Below are positions 1 to 8,216 of a stretch of DNA of 25,994 nucleotides, piece after piece (position 1 is the stretch's first letter; each line of letters opens with the position of its first letter). The DNA comes from Pyrinomonadaceae bacterium (GTDB lineage Bacteria > Acidobacteriota > Blastocatellia > Pyrinomonadales > Pyrinomonadaceae). The translations under genes were made by a program, and so were the position numbers. Under the pieces are notes generated by a model. That model saw only the letters and a program-made list of their open reading frames with translations. It was not told where the DNA came from and made no database searches. The DNA lies in assembly GCA_018060305.1 (NCBI GenBank), contig JAGOWF010000003.1, positions 1 through 25,994 of the forward strand, given 5' to 3'.

Positions 1-1985
1 GAATCGTCAAAACACACGAGCCGCCCGCCATTTTCGACAAAGCGTTTGAGATTCTCGATACCCTCGTCGCCGATACCGCCGGCGAATTCCGCAGGATATC
101 GCTCCGCGCTGAGGCCATTGACAATAGTGTTCTCGCTGTCGGCGGGCAAGATCAGCACATCAAAATCGAGCCGGCCCGAGCGCAGATCCGTGTCGGCCAC
201 CGAGCGAAACGGTATCTGAAATGTATCGAGCACAAATCGCGTCCAGCCCTCGTCCATCGAGCCTGTGTAGCCGCGATAAAGGCCGATGCGGCGCGTTGAC
301 CTTAGTGGATTCGGCTGCTTGGCGAATGGTACGGCAACAGGCGGCAGATTCATCACCGCTCGTGCCTGGTTGATATTCGCGACGGGTTTGATCGTTTTTT
401 GATATTTCTCAAGGTCGCGGATCTGCCAGACTGTCTCGGATTCGATGCCCATCTGCAGCGGCAGCGTCCAGCCGGCAACATCATACGGCGGCTCAGCCTC
501 GCCGTTGGGCAGTCGGCGGTCGGGATAGGATTGCCGCTCGAACAAGCTGAGGATGTTGTTCTTTTGAGGCTGATTCACAAAGACGAGAAAGCTGCCAAGC
601 GGCACCTCATGAAATTCAGCATCGGGCGTCATCTTGACCCACAGCTCGTGCGTCATCTCGTGCACCTCAATGCCCTGCCACATTAAGATCTCGAGAAATC
701 GAGAGATCGTCCCGGCATTAGGCTGGCCGGCCGGAACGATAAATCCTCGGGGCTCGTTTGCAAGCGGAGCGAGGTTCTCACGGCCGCGTGCGTAGAAATT
801 CCTTAGGTAGCGCTCTCGATATTTCGACGCCATCTGCAACAGACTGAGCGAGGCTATGGTTTCAATCTTTGCAATATCGGCCGGTCGCCAGACGCCGCCG
901 CTCCACGGATCAGGATGGTTTGTGACCGCATCAAGCGGCGATGCCAAACCGCGTGCAGGGCGACTGCGTTTGAGGTCATCGAGGGTTACAATCGCGGGTG
1001 ACATCAGGTTCGCGCTTGCGGCCTCCGACAAGATGCCTATCGAATTGTGAAAATACGGGGCCGATCGAAAACCGCCGTGCCACCATGTGTCGAAGGCCGT
1101 GTTCGTCGCCACGCCCGATACATTTGCCGCCTGCAGGTCTGCGGCCATCTTGTAACCTATCAGCCCAACTTCGCGAAGGATCGATGGCGATACCCTCGGA
1201 TTTGTCGGGTCATAGAACGGCGGTATCACAAACCGCGGCCCGTTTTGCCCCATCTGATGAACGTCATAGACGATCTGCGGGAACCATTCCTGCCAAAACA
1301 GCTTCGTGATCGCCTGTGTCTCGGCCAGGTTCATCATGAACCAATCACGATTATTGTCGTGACCGGCGTAATGATGATAAAGCTCGGGCGGTGCCGTTCC
1401 CTCGCTCTCGGTCCCGAGCGTCTTACGATACCAGTCGGCGACAATGTCGATGCCGTCGGGATTTGGCGATGGAATTAGCAGCAGGACGGTGTTCGCCAAG
1501 ATCTCTTTTGTATCGGCGTCATTAGCGGTCGCAAGCTCGTATGCGAGATTCATCGACATCTGCGACGCGACGATCTCGGTCGAGTGTATCGAGCACGAGA
1601 TCGAGACGATCGTTTTGCCCTTCTTAATTAGATTGGCTGGCGCTGCGTCATTACGAACGGTTCGTGGGTCTGCAAGTTGAGCCGAGATGCGGCGGAGCTT
1701 TTCGAGATTCCTGATATTGGCGGCGGACGAAATAAAAGCAACGATCAACGGCTTTCCGTTTGTAGATCTGCCGATCTCGCGGACGGCCACTCGGTTGCTG
1801 GAGCGGTCTAGCTTGGCAAAATAGTCCGTTATCTGACGCCAGTCGGCGATGGTCTCGTCAGCCGTCGGCGTGAAGCCCAGCACCGAAAACAGCGATGGCA
1901 CCTGTGCGACAATCGCAGCCGAAAACAGTAAGATTGATGCGAACGCGCTCAACCAATGACTCGGTCTGGACACGAAGATCCTCAT
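1..1985 (-). CDS. Secreted M14-family zinc metallocarboxypeptidase, 3' end cut by the window
   Basis: The reverse strand is open from an ATG at 1985 to the window edge (661 complete codons), so the C-terminus is missing. The start (MRIFVSRPSHW) leads into a hydrophobic signal-peptide-like stretch (about residues 12-28), suggesting export. M14 signatures are in order: a zinc-ligand HSTE motif (H134, E137), an NPDG loop near 175-178, GHDNNRDW (208-215), the third zinc ligand in VYDVHQMG (H243) and the catalytic Glu in GILSEAAS (E321). After the peptidase domain, roughly residues 560-661 have an amidotransferase-like look (FDVLILPADSE, RFVENGGRLVCF), as in long M14 proteins of environmental bacteria. 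The start overlaps the divergent acyltransferase ORF by about 30 bp, and a weak GAGG lies 3 nt upstream. The family assignment is firm; the substrate is unknown. Confidence 0.9.
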   Translation of the reverse strand, partial: MRIFVSRPSHWLSAFASILLFSAAIVAQVPSLFSVLGFTPTADETIADWRQITDYFAKLDRSSNRVAVREIGRSTNGKPLIVAFISSAANIRNLEKLRRISAQLADPRTVRNDAAPANLIKKGKTIVSISCSIHSTEIVASQMSMNLAYELATANDADTKEILANTVLLLIPSPNPDGIDIVADWYRKTLGTESEGTAPPELYHHYAGHDNNRDWFMMNLAETQAITKLFWQEWFPQIVYDVHQMGQNGPRFVIPPFYDPTNPRVSPSILREVGLIGYKMAADLQAANVSGVATNTAFDTWWHGGFRSAPYFHNSIGILSEAASANLMSPAIVTLDDLKRSRPARGLASPLDAVTNHPDPWSGGVWRPADIAKIETIASLSLLQMASKYRERYLRNFYARGRENLAPLANEPRGFIVPAGQPNAGTISRFLEILMWQGIEVHEMTHELWVKMTPDAEFHEVPLGSFLVFVNQPQKNNILSLFERQSYPDRRLPNGEAEPPYDVAGWTLPLQMGIESETVWQIRDLEKYQKTIKPVANINQARAVMNLPPVAVPFAKQPNPLRSTRRIGLYRGYTGSMDEGWTRFVLDTFQIPFRSVADTDLRSGRLDFDVLILPADSENTIVNGLSAERYPAEFAGGIGDEGIENLKRFVENGGRLVCFDD

Positions 1986-2774
1986 GCACCTCTGGCTCCG
2001 GCCGTGACGAACGAACTGCTGGCCTTTCCCGTCCGCAAGTCTAACAAATCGCGAATCATCGGAAAAATTCGTTACTGGTGGAGTTGGTTCGTCGCCGGCG
2101 CATTGTTATTGATCCTCGGCGTGCCATGCTTAACGTTCGTCTGGATCATCAACCGAAAAACGTGGATCTATCCCATCGCGTTCTGGGGAGCAAAGGCCTG
2201 GCTTAGAGGCTGTGGAGCGCGTGTTCGTGTTACCGGTTCTGAGAACCTCGACGCTGATCGATCATACGTCTTTGCGTCCAACCACCGCTCGTATCTCGAC
2301 ACCGCGACACTATTTGTATATTCAGGCCCGCGAATGGGCCTGGTTGCCAAAAAGGAGCTTCTCAAGGTTCCCGTTCTGGGCCAGGGCATGGGCTTTGCCA
2401 ACGTCATCGCCATCGACCGGTCAAATCCGGATCGGGCCATGGCCTCGATGCAGAAAGCTCGCGACGTGATGAATGGCGGCTACTCATTCGGCGTCTTTGT
2501 CGAGGGAACGCGTGCCATGCCGGGCGAGTTGCTGCCATTCAAGAAAGGCGCCTTTCATCTGGCTATCCAAACCGGCGCGCCCATCGTGCCCGTGGCGATC
2601 AAAAATACCGATTGGATGATGGGCAAACGCACCGGTGTCGCTTATGCAGGCGAGATCGAGATGGTCCTGCTGCCGCCGATAGAGACAGCCGAGAAAACGG
2701 CAGACGATGTGATGGAATTGCTCCTTGAAACAAGGGCCGCGATCGCCGAACAACTAACAACTAACAGTGAATAG
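1956..2774 (+). CDS. plsC: 1-acyl-sn-glycerol-3-phosphate acyltransferase (PlsC family)
   Basis: This should transfer a second acyl chain to lysophosphatidic acid at the inner membrane face in phospholipid synthesis. A hydrophobic segment at about residues 42-65 anchors it. The acyltransferase blocks are clear: NHRSYLD (HX4D motif, H110 and D115), GLVAKKELLKVPVLG (128-142), IDRSN (153-157), the substrate-binding FVEGTRAMPGE (181-191) and GAPIVPVAI (212-220). The ATG at 1956 lies inside the divergent peptidase gene and has no obvious ribosome-binding site. An in-frame GTG at 2004 (VTNELLAF) is a reasonable alternative that would remove the overlap. The last codons and stop are formed from a heptamer repeat. 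The enzyme class is secure; whether the acceptor is LPA or another lysolipid is inferred. Confidence 0.88.
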   Translation: MTRSGHEDPHAPLAPAVTNELLAFPVRKSNKSRIIGKIRYWWSWFVAGALLLILGVPCLTFVWIINRKTWIYPIAFWGAKAWLRGCGARVRVTGSENLDADRSYVFASNHRSYLDTATLFVYSGPRMGLVAKKELLKVPVLGQGMGFANVIAIDRSNPDRAMASMQKARDVMNGGYSFGVFVEGTRAMPGELLPFKKGAFHLAIQTGAPIVPVAIKNTDWMMGKRTGVAYAGEIEMVLLPPIETAEKTADDVMELLLETRAAIAEQLTTNSE

Positions 2775-2835
2775 TGAACAGCGAAACCACTCAAGTGCGT
2801 TTTCCACTAGTCGATATTCACTGTTCACTATTCCG
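2751..2835. repeat. Heptameric tandem repeats in inverted orientation spanning two convergent gene ends
   Basis: On + the end of plsC is five 7-bp units in phase: caactaa, caactaa, cagtgaa, tagtgaa, cagcgaa (2751-2785). Facing it are tattcac, tgttcac and a partial tattccg (2815-2835). As a result, the 13-mer gaatagtgaacag (2769-2781) is exactly complementary to ctgttcactattc (2821-2833) across a 39-nt loop. The plsC stop (2772-2774) and the stop of the convergent envelope gene (2828-2830) both lie within repeat units. The structure could act as a bidirectional transcription end, although no T-tract follows. Confidence 0.7.
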
Positions 2836-3643
2836 GTTTCTTGGGCGTTGGGCTAGGTTCGGGTTTCGGCGGTTCGTCGTCAAGTATTCTGACCTCGGTG
2901 CGGCCGACCGCGTAGTTCGTATAACGCACGCGCATCTTTATCTTCACAACAGAGCCGTTTTCAAATACAAGCTCGTCATCCGACCGCGCATCTACGGGAA
3001 ACCAGTATTTGCCGTCGATCTGCGCACGAGTGGTCTCGACCACCGGGAATTTGTTCACCTTTGTCTCAGGCACGGCTTTTCCCATTGATTTGACGATCAT
3101 CAGGTCGTCTTTATCGACCCACACGCGGCCCGTGAAGAGCCGCAGCTTTGACTTCTTCGGGTCGGGGATCACCTTTGGCGTCACGTCAAACACGTAAAGG
3201 TCGAGTTCGTCGATGTGTTCGGTCCCGATAAAATTAAAGTTGTATTGCTGTATCGCCGACGGTTCGAGCGCGAACGGATTGACGCCGCCCAGATCCTCGA
3301 GGTCCTCGGGCGTGACAAAGCCCGGCGGCGTGGTCGCCACGGGTGCAAACAATATCTTCTCAAACCGGCCGCCGTCCGAATTGAACGTCATGAATGAATC
3401 ACGCCGAAATGTGCCGGTGATATTTCCGCCAAGTCCCACGGTATGCACCGCCGCAAAGCGATTAAAGACGTAACTCTTCAACGCCTCGCGAAAGTCTGCC
3501 TCGTTTGCCGTAAACCGCTTGATTATCCGGTCGGTCTCGGCCGATGAAAGCGCCGTTTTTGCGACAGCCGTCCCTTGCCCGAGGGCCGCGACCGCCATGC
3601 AAACAGCGGCTACAAAAGTGGCTGTGATCCTGCTGACTATCAT
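2828..3643 (-). CDS. LolA/COG2834-like periplasmic outer-membrane lipoprotein-sorting family protein
   Basis: A 271-aa protein with an N-terminal signal peptide (about residues 1-28, hydrophobic core TATFVAAVCMAVAALG). It resembles the LolA-fold outer-membrane lipoprotein-sorting-like proteins common in Acidobacteria. The typical beta-strand segments are visible, especially LRLFTGRVWVDKDDLMIVK followed by PVVETTRAQIDGKYWFPVDA. The tail is proline-rich (PPKPEPSPTPKKPE). No lipobox Cys is seen, so it is probably soluble and periplasmic. There is no Shine-Dalgarno sequence before the ATG, and a TATAGT -10-like box lies 15 nt upstream. It is a single gene, convergent with plsC and separated from icd by 119 bp. 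The precise role is unknown and the assignment is by recognised pattern only. Confidence 0.62.
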   Translation of the reverse strand: MIVSRITATFVAAVCMAVAALGQGTAVAKTALSSAETDRIIKRFTANEADFREALKSYVFNRFAAVHTVGLGGNITGTFRRDSFMTFNSDGGRFEKILFAPVATTPPGFVTPEDLEDLGGVNPFALEPSAIQQYNFNFIGTEHIDELDLYVFDVTPKVIPDPKKSKLRLFTGRVWVDKDDLMIVKSMGKAVPETKVNKFPVVETTRAQIDGKYWFPVDARSDDELVFENGSVVKIKMRVRYTNYAVGRTEVRILDDEPPKPEPSPTPKKPE

Positions 3644-3664
3644 AGTTTCGTAAACTAAACTATA
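3643..3664 (-). promoter_or_regulatory. Putative -10 box with overlapping palindrome at the LolA-like gene
   Basis: Read on the minus strand, TATAGT (3659-3664) lies 15 nt upstream of the start codon. Between it and the start is the 15-bp palindrome tagtttcgtaaacta (3643-3657, arms of 6 around cgt), which touches the start codon and would cover the transcription start. This resembles an operator, but no cognate regulator is encoded nearby. No good -35 hexamer is seen. Confidence 0.35.
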
Positions 3665-3762
3665 GATGCTTGGTTAGATAAAAAAGTTCACCGGGTTGGC
3701 TGCGCGAGCATTCTTGAGCGGAACGATGCCCGCATAAGCGTAGCTTGACCGGCTGCCCAAAC

Positions 3763-5982
3763 CTATAATCCGTCCACGATCACATTCAGAGTCGCGGATG
3801 GCCTCATCGCAGCGTATGTCTTGTCAGTATCAGGATGATAGTAGCCACCGACATCCTGCGCTCTTCCTTGTGCCCCGATCAGTTCTTCGTTGATCCTTGC
3901 TTCGTTCTCGCTCATCGCTTGGGCAACAGGTGTAAACCATGCCGAAATGTCAGCGTCCGCGGTCTGTCGCGCGAGGGCTTCTGCCCAATACATCGCCAGA
4001 TAGAAGTGGGAACCGCGGTTATCGAGTCCGCCGAGCTTTCTCGCAGGAGATTTGTCGTTTGCAAGAAACTTTGCATTCGCTTCATCGAGGGTGTCCGCCA
4101 AAAGTTGCGCTTTTCTGTTGTTCTGGGTCTGGGCCAGGTGCTCCAAACTTGCCTGCAGCGCAAGAAACTCACCGAGCGAATCCCAGCGGAGATATCCTTC
4201 GTGCAGGAACTGTTCGATATGTTTTGGGGCCGATCCGCCGGCTCCGGTCTCAAAAAGGCCGCCGCCGCTCATCAACGGCACGATAGAAAGCATTTTTGCT
4301 GACGTGCCAAGCTCGAGGATCGGGAACAGGTCGGTCAGATAGTCGCGCAGGACGTTGCCCGAGACCGAGATCGTGTCTTTTCCCTCGCGAGCTCGTCGCA
4401 GTGTCTCGGTCATCGCATCCTTGACGTCCATGATCCGAATATCGAGCCCGGCCGTGTTGTGATCGCCAAGATATTTCTCGACCTTTGCGATGATCTGCGA
4501 ATCGTGGGCCCGCCCTTTGTCCAGCCAAAAGATCGCAGTTGTATCCGATAGCCTTGCGCGGTTCACGGCCAGCTTTACCCAATCCCGGATAGGCGCGTCC
4601 TTCGTTTGGCACATTCTGAAGATATCGCCGCGTCTGACGCTTTGTTCCAGCAGAACATTATCGTTCGCGTCCTCGATCTTCACGGTGCCTTCGGCTGATA
4701 TCTGAAACGTCTTGTCGTGAGAGCCGTATTCCTCCGCCTTTTGGGCCATCAGGCCGACATTCGGAACGGACCCGAACGTGCGCGGATCGATCGCTCCGTT
4801 CTTCTTCATGTCCTCGATGATCGCGTCGTAGAAACCGGCATATGTCCGGTCGGGGATCATGCAGACCGTGTCCTCTTCTTTGCCGTCCTTGTTCCACATC
4901 TTCCCGCCGCCGCGAATGAGGGCAGCCATCGAGGCATCCACGATCACGTCCGACGAAATGTGGAAATTGGTGATTCCCTTATCCGAATTGACCATCGCGA
5001 TCCTCGGGCCGTTGTCGATCGCTCTTGCGATGTCCGCCTTTATCTCGGCTTCCCTCTCATGCCCCGAAATCTTTTCGAAGAGGGACGCCAATCCGTAGTT
5101 CGGATTGATGTCCAGCTCGTTGAAAATATCGCTGTACTTTTCAAAGATGTCTGCGAAATAAGTTTCGACGATCGCCCCGAAGATGATCGGGTCCGAGATC
5201 TTCATCATCGTCGCTTTCAGGTGGGCCGAAAGGAGAATGTCCTTGTCCTTCGCTTCCCGCATCGCGTCGCGGACGAATGCCTTCAGTGAGGCAATATCCA
5301 TGATCGAGGAATCGATCACCTCGCCAGCCTTCAGCGGAGCAAGGTCTTTCAGGACGTTCTCGGTACCATCCGTTCCATAAAAAACGATCCTGAACTGTCC
5401 GTCAGCTTCGACCGTGGTTGACGTTTCCGATCCGTAAAAATCCCCCGCTCCCATGTGTGCGACCGAAGTTTTGGAATCTGAGCTCCAAGCGCCCATCCGA
5501 TGCGGATTGGCCTTGGCGTAATCCTTTACCGCTTTCGGTGCCCGCCTGTCGGAATTGCCCTCTCTTAGCACAGGGTTTACGGCGCTTCCCAGGACGCGGG
5601 AGTATTTTTTGTTGACCGCCATCTCTTGTTCCGTCTTTGGCTCCGCCGGATAATTCGGCACCGGAAAACTTTGTTTCTGAAGCTCGGCTATCGCTTCTTC
5701 CAACTGCGGGACCGAGGCGGAAATATTCGGCAGCTTTATGATGTTGGCTTCCCGTCGGGTGGCCAGTTCGCCCAATTCGGCAAGTGCGTCGGGGACCTTT
5801 TGGCCATCGCTCAAATACTCGGGAAAGTTTGCCAAGATCCTTCCCGCGAGCGAGATATCCGAAACCTCGATCTCGATATCGGCACATTTTGTAAATGCTT
5901 TTATCATCGGTAAAAGAGAATGCGTCGCCAACATCGGCGCTTCATCGGTCAGCGTGTAATAGAGCTTGGATTTTCCTGTCAT
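3763..5982 (-). CDS. icd: Monomeric NADP-dependent isocitrate dehydrogenase
   Basis: Oxidative decarboxylation of isocitrate to 2-oxoglutarate with NADP+ in the TCA cycle. At 739 aa the length fits the monomeric family (about 740 aa), which is unrelated in layout to the 45-kDa dimeric enzymes. Recognisable segments are KLYYTLTDEAP at the N-terminus, NISASVPQL (86-94), LGSAVNPVLREGNSDRR (131-147) with the isocitrate-binding Ser/Asn, the lysine in KATMMKISDP (256-265), DVIVDASMAALIR (345-357), VSGNVLRDYLTD (540-551) and DNRGSHFYLAMYWAEAL (654-670). The sequence is full length with no disruptions. It is transcribed divergently from the 5'-nucleotidase gene over a 95-bp gap. Cytosolic; very high confidence. 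Confidence 0.97.
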   Translation of the reverse strand: MTGKSKLYYTLTDEAPMLATHSLLPMIKAFTKCADIEIEVSDISLAGRILANFPEYLSDGQKVPDALAELGELATRREANIIKLPNISASVPQLEEAIAELQKQSFPVPNYPAEPKTEQEMAVNKKYSRVLGSAVNPVLREGNSDRRAPKAVKDYAKANPHRMGAWSSDSKTSVAHMGAGDFYGSETSTTVEADGQFRIVFYGTDGTENVLKDLAPLKAGEVIDSSIMDIASLKAFVRDAMREAKDKDILLSAHLKATMMKISDPIIFGAIVETYFADIFEKYSDIFNELDINPNYGLASLFEKISGHEREAEIKADIARAIDNGPRIAMVNSDKGITNFHISSDVIVDASMAALIRGGGKMWNKDGKEEDTVCMIPDRTYAGFYDAIIEDMKKNGAIDPRTFGSVPNVGLMAQKAEEYGSHDKTFQISAEGTVKIEDANDNVLLEQSVRRGDIFRMCQTKDAPIRDWVKLAVNRARLSDTTAIFWLDKGRAHDSQIIAKVEKYLGDHNTAGLDIRIMDVKDAMTETLRRAREGKDTISVSGNVLRDYLTDLFPILELGTSAKMLSIVPLMSGGGLFETGAGGSAPKHIEQFLHEGYLRWDSLGEFLALQASLEHLAQTQNNRKAQLLADTLDEANAKFLANDKSPARKLGGLDNRGSHFYLAMYWAEALARQTADADISAWFTPVAQAMSENEARINEELIGAQGRAQDVGGYYHPDTDKTYAAMRPSATLNVIVDGL

Positions 5983-5993
5983 TCGATTGTCGT

Positions 5994-6022
5994 GTAATAT
6001 CGGGACTTGTCTTAAGATTCAA
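5994..6022 (-). promoter_or_regulatory. Putative sigma70-like promoter of icd
   Basis: On the minus strand, TTGAAT (6017-6022), a 17-nt spacer and TATTAC (5994-5999) match the consensus at 4 of 6 positions each. The -10 box is 11 nt from the icd ATG and no Shine-Dalgarno sequence is present, so the leader would be only about 5 nt. The prediction is from sequence alone. Confidence 0.45.
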
Positions 6023-6077
6023 CCTTATTTTCAGGTGGTTCGAGCCAAAACCTGAGTTTAACTGTTCTCCAATAAAT

Positions 6078-7625
6078 ATGAAAAAAGCGTTAGCTGTTAT
6101 CATTTTTGCTCTCCATCTCGTTTTTGCTCAGCAGGCTTCTGCGCAGGAGAAGAACCTGACAGTGCTTTATACGAACGATCTGCACTCTCATCTCGAGCCG
6201 CATATTGTTCCCTGGGTAGATAAGACACGAAAGGTTGGCGGTTTTGTAAACATTGCGACAGCCGTCAAACGTGAAAAGGCCGCGAATCCGAATACCGTTT
6301 ATTTTGACGCGGGCGATTTCTTCGCCGGGCCTTATGTGAGTTCATTGACCAAAGGCGAGGCCATAATCGACGCGGCAAACTATCTCGGTTTGGACGCCGC
6401 CTGCGTCGGCAATCATGAATATGATTACGGCTGGGAGAACGCGTTCAAGCAGTTCAAACTTGCGAAGTTCCCTCTTCTCAACGGCAATATTTTCGAAAAG
6501 AGTACGAACAAACTCCACTGGAACAAGCCCTACATTATCAAGAAGGTCAATGGCATCCGACTCGGCATCATTGGCCTGCATGAGAAATTCGCCTTTGATG
6601 ATACGGTCGCGCCGGTAATGGTCACGGGCGTTGATGTCAGAGACGAAAAGGCCTATTTACGCAAATACATCAAGGAACTTGACCCAAAGACCGACCTGAT
6701 AGTCCTGCTGATCCATATCGGCATTCCGGGCACGCAATCAACTGGCGGCGAAGCCGACGTCGTCCGCAATCACCAGCATGACATCGACCTCGCAAAAGCC
6801 GTTCCCGGCGTCGATCTGATGATCACGGGACATCCGCACAGCGGAACGCCAAGACCGATCGTCGCTAACGGCACGATCATCGTCTCGACCGACGCTTACA
6901 CGATAGAACTCGGCAAGCTCGAGATCACCTACAATAAGAAGCTGGACAAGATCACTAAGTACAAGAACCATTTTGGCTATTTGTATGACGATGAGTATGA
7001 GGACGACCCCGCAATGGTCAAGGTCGTGAACAAATGGAAGAATAGGCTCAAAACCATTACCGAGGAGAAGGTAACGACGATCTCGGCCCCGCTGACGCGG
7101 TCATATGGCGAGGAATCCGTAATGGGCGATATGGTCGCCGATGCGATGCTGAACGCTCATCCGGAATACGACTTTGCGGTGACAAACAGCGGCGGCCTGC
7201 GTCAGGACATCGATACGGGGACGGTAACGGTCGGCGACCTGATCTCTGCTTTTCCGTTCCCAAATATGATCGTGCAGCTCGAAATGAAAGGCAGCGATAT
7301 GCGCACCGTCTTTGAACACGCGGCCGGCCTGACAAACGGCATACTGCAGGTTTCGAAAGGTGTCGAATTCGTCTATGACGAAAGCAAGCCTGTCGGGAGC
7401 AGGATCGTTAAGTGTAATATCAAAGGCGTTCCGCTGGATGACAACAGGATCTATAATGTCCTGACGTCAAACTACTTGGCCGACGGCGGCGACGGCTTTC
7501 TTGCGTTCAAACGAACGCGATCGTATAAGAATACGGGCGTGGAAATGGTGCAGTCGATGGTCACATATCTCAAGAAGTTTGACGCCTATCACCCCAAGCT
7601 CGAAGGCAGAGTGAGAAGTCAATAA
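6078..7625 (+). CDS. Secreted 5'-nucleotidase / metallophosphoesterase (UshA-like)
   Basis: Hydrolyses nucleotides or related phosphate esters outside the cytoplasm. The ATG at 6078 is chosen because it starts an ideal signal peptide (MKKALAVIIFALHLVFA, cleavage near ASAQE); upstream in-frame ATGs fall in the icd promoter region. The metallophosphoesterase motifs are complete: LYTNDLHSHLE (D34, H36), FDAGDF (77, 80), GNHEYDYG (111-118), LLIHIG (H213) and ITGHPHSGT (249-257). The C-terminal 5'-nucleotidase domain carries TNSGGLRQD (369-377), VGDLISAFPFPN (385-396) and YLADGGDGFLAFK (466-478), the usual nucleoside-binding region. It is 515 aa, full length, and diverges from icd. purE begins 9 bp downstream, so the two may be co-transcribed and linked through purine supply. 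Confidence 0.92.
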   Translation: MKKALAVIIFALHLVFAQQASAQEKNLTVLYTNDLHSHLEPHIVPWVDKTRKVGGFVNIATAVKREKAANPNTVYFDAGDFFAGPYVSSLTKGEAIIDAANYLGLDAACVGNHEYDYGWENAFKQFKLAKFPLLNGNIFEKSTNKLHWNKPYIIKKVNGIRLGIIGLHEKFAFDDTVAPVMVTGVDVRDEKAYLRKYIKELDPKTDLIVLLIHIGIPGTQSTGGEADVVRNHQHDIDLAKAVPGVDLMITGHPHSGTPRPIVANGTIIVSTDAYTIELGKLEITYNKKLDKITKYKNHFGYLYDDEYEDDPAMVKVVNKWKNRLKTITEEKVTTISAPLTRSYGEESVMGDMVADAMLNAHPEYDFAVTNSGGLRQDIDTGTVTVGDLISAFPFPNMIVQLEMKGSDMRTVFEHAAGLTNGILQVSKGVEFVYDESKPVGSRIVKCNIKGVPLDDNRIYNVLTSNYLADGGDGFLAFKRTRSYKNTGVEMVQSMVTYLKKFDAYHPKLEGRVRSQ

Positions 7626-7634
7626 CCACCGCAC

Positions 7635-8147
7635 ATGAAACGGCAGACGATACCGATAGTTTCGATCATCATGGGCAGCAAGAGCGACTGGCCGACGATG
7701 GAGGTCGCCTCGCAGACGCTGGACGAGTTTGGCGTCGCGCACGAGACCAAGATCGTATCGGCCCACCGCACCCCCGATCTGCTGTTCGAGTTTGCCAAAT
7801 CCGCCGAATCGCGCGGCATCGAGGTCATTATCGCCGGAGCCGGCGGTTCCGCTCACCTGCCCGGAATGTGCGCATCGCAGACGATCCTGCCCGTCCTTGG
7901 CGTGCCCGTCGAGAGCCGTGCGCTGAAAGGCCTCGATTCGCTCCTGTCGATCGCCCAAATGCCCGCGGGCGTACCCGTAGGCACGCTGGCGATCGGTCAG
8001 ACAGGTGCAAAAAATGCCGCCCTGCTCGCCGTCGCGATCCTCGCCAATTCGCGGCCAGAGCTACGCGAGAAGCTAAGAAAGTTTAGATCTAAGCAAACCA
8101 AACAGGTACTCAAGTCTCGGCCTGACTCGCGAAGGCCGAAGACCTGA
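7635..8147 (+). CDS. purE: N5-carboxyaminoimidazole ribonucleotide mutase (PurE, class I)
   Basis: Rearranges N5-CAIR to CAIR in de novo purine synthesis. Motifs: IIMGSKSDWPTME (11-23), SAHRTPD (42-48, with the catalytic His H44), and the nucleotide loop IIAGAGGSAHLPGM (65-78). The length (170 aa) is typical with a short basic tail. Pairing with purK downstream indicates the N5-CAIR (bacterial, class I) route rather than direct carboxylation. The start lies 9 bp after the 5'-nucleotidase stop and lacks an evident Shine-Dalgarno sequence. A strong terminator follows 25 bp after the stop. Confidence 0.95.
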   Translation: MKRQTIPIVSIIMGSKSDWPTMEVASQTLDEFGVAHETKIVSAHRTPDLLFEFAKSAESRGIEVIIAGAGGSAHLPGMCASQTILPVLGVPVESRALKGLDSLLSIAQMPAGVPVGTLAIGQTGAKNAALLAVAILANSRPELREKLRKFRSKQTKQVLKSRPDSRRPKT

Positions 8148-8172
8148 CCGCATCACAAATTCAGAATCCGCC

Positions 8173-8216
8173 AAAACTGCGTTAAGCTATCTTTACCGGC
8201 TTAACGCAGTTTTTTT
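8173..8216 (+). terminator. Strong intrinsic terminator between purE and purK, abutting the purK start
   Basis: Perfect 15-bp stem: aaaactgcgttaagc (8173-8187) pairs with gcttaacgcagtttt (8199-8213) over an 11-nt loop. The T-run is 8210-8216. The purK GTG begins at 8217, immediately after the last T. It is a textbook rho-independent terminator in structure; the position is unusual. Confidence 0.9.

Noticed and set aside
399..1680. Series of + strand ORFs across the first 1.7 kb
   Set aside because: They are antisense shadows: the opposite strand encodes a continuous M14 peptidase with all its zinc and catalytic motifs.
3835..5380. Long + strand ORFs inside icd (including one of 190 aa)
   Set aside because: Codon-complement shadows of a full-length, motif-complete isocitrate dehydrogenase on the minus strand.
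5895..6077. Upstream extension of the 5'-nucleotidase ORF
   Set aside because: The extension covers the icd N-terminus and promoter, and the ATG at 6078 begins an ideal signal peptide.
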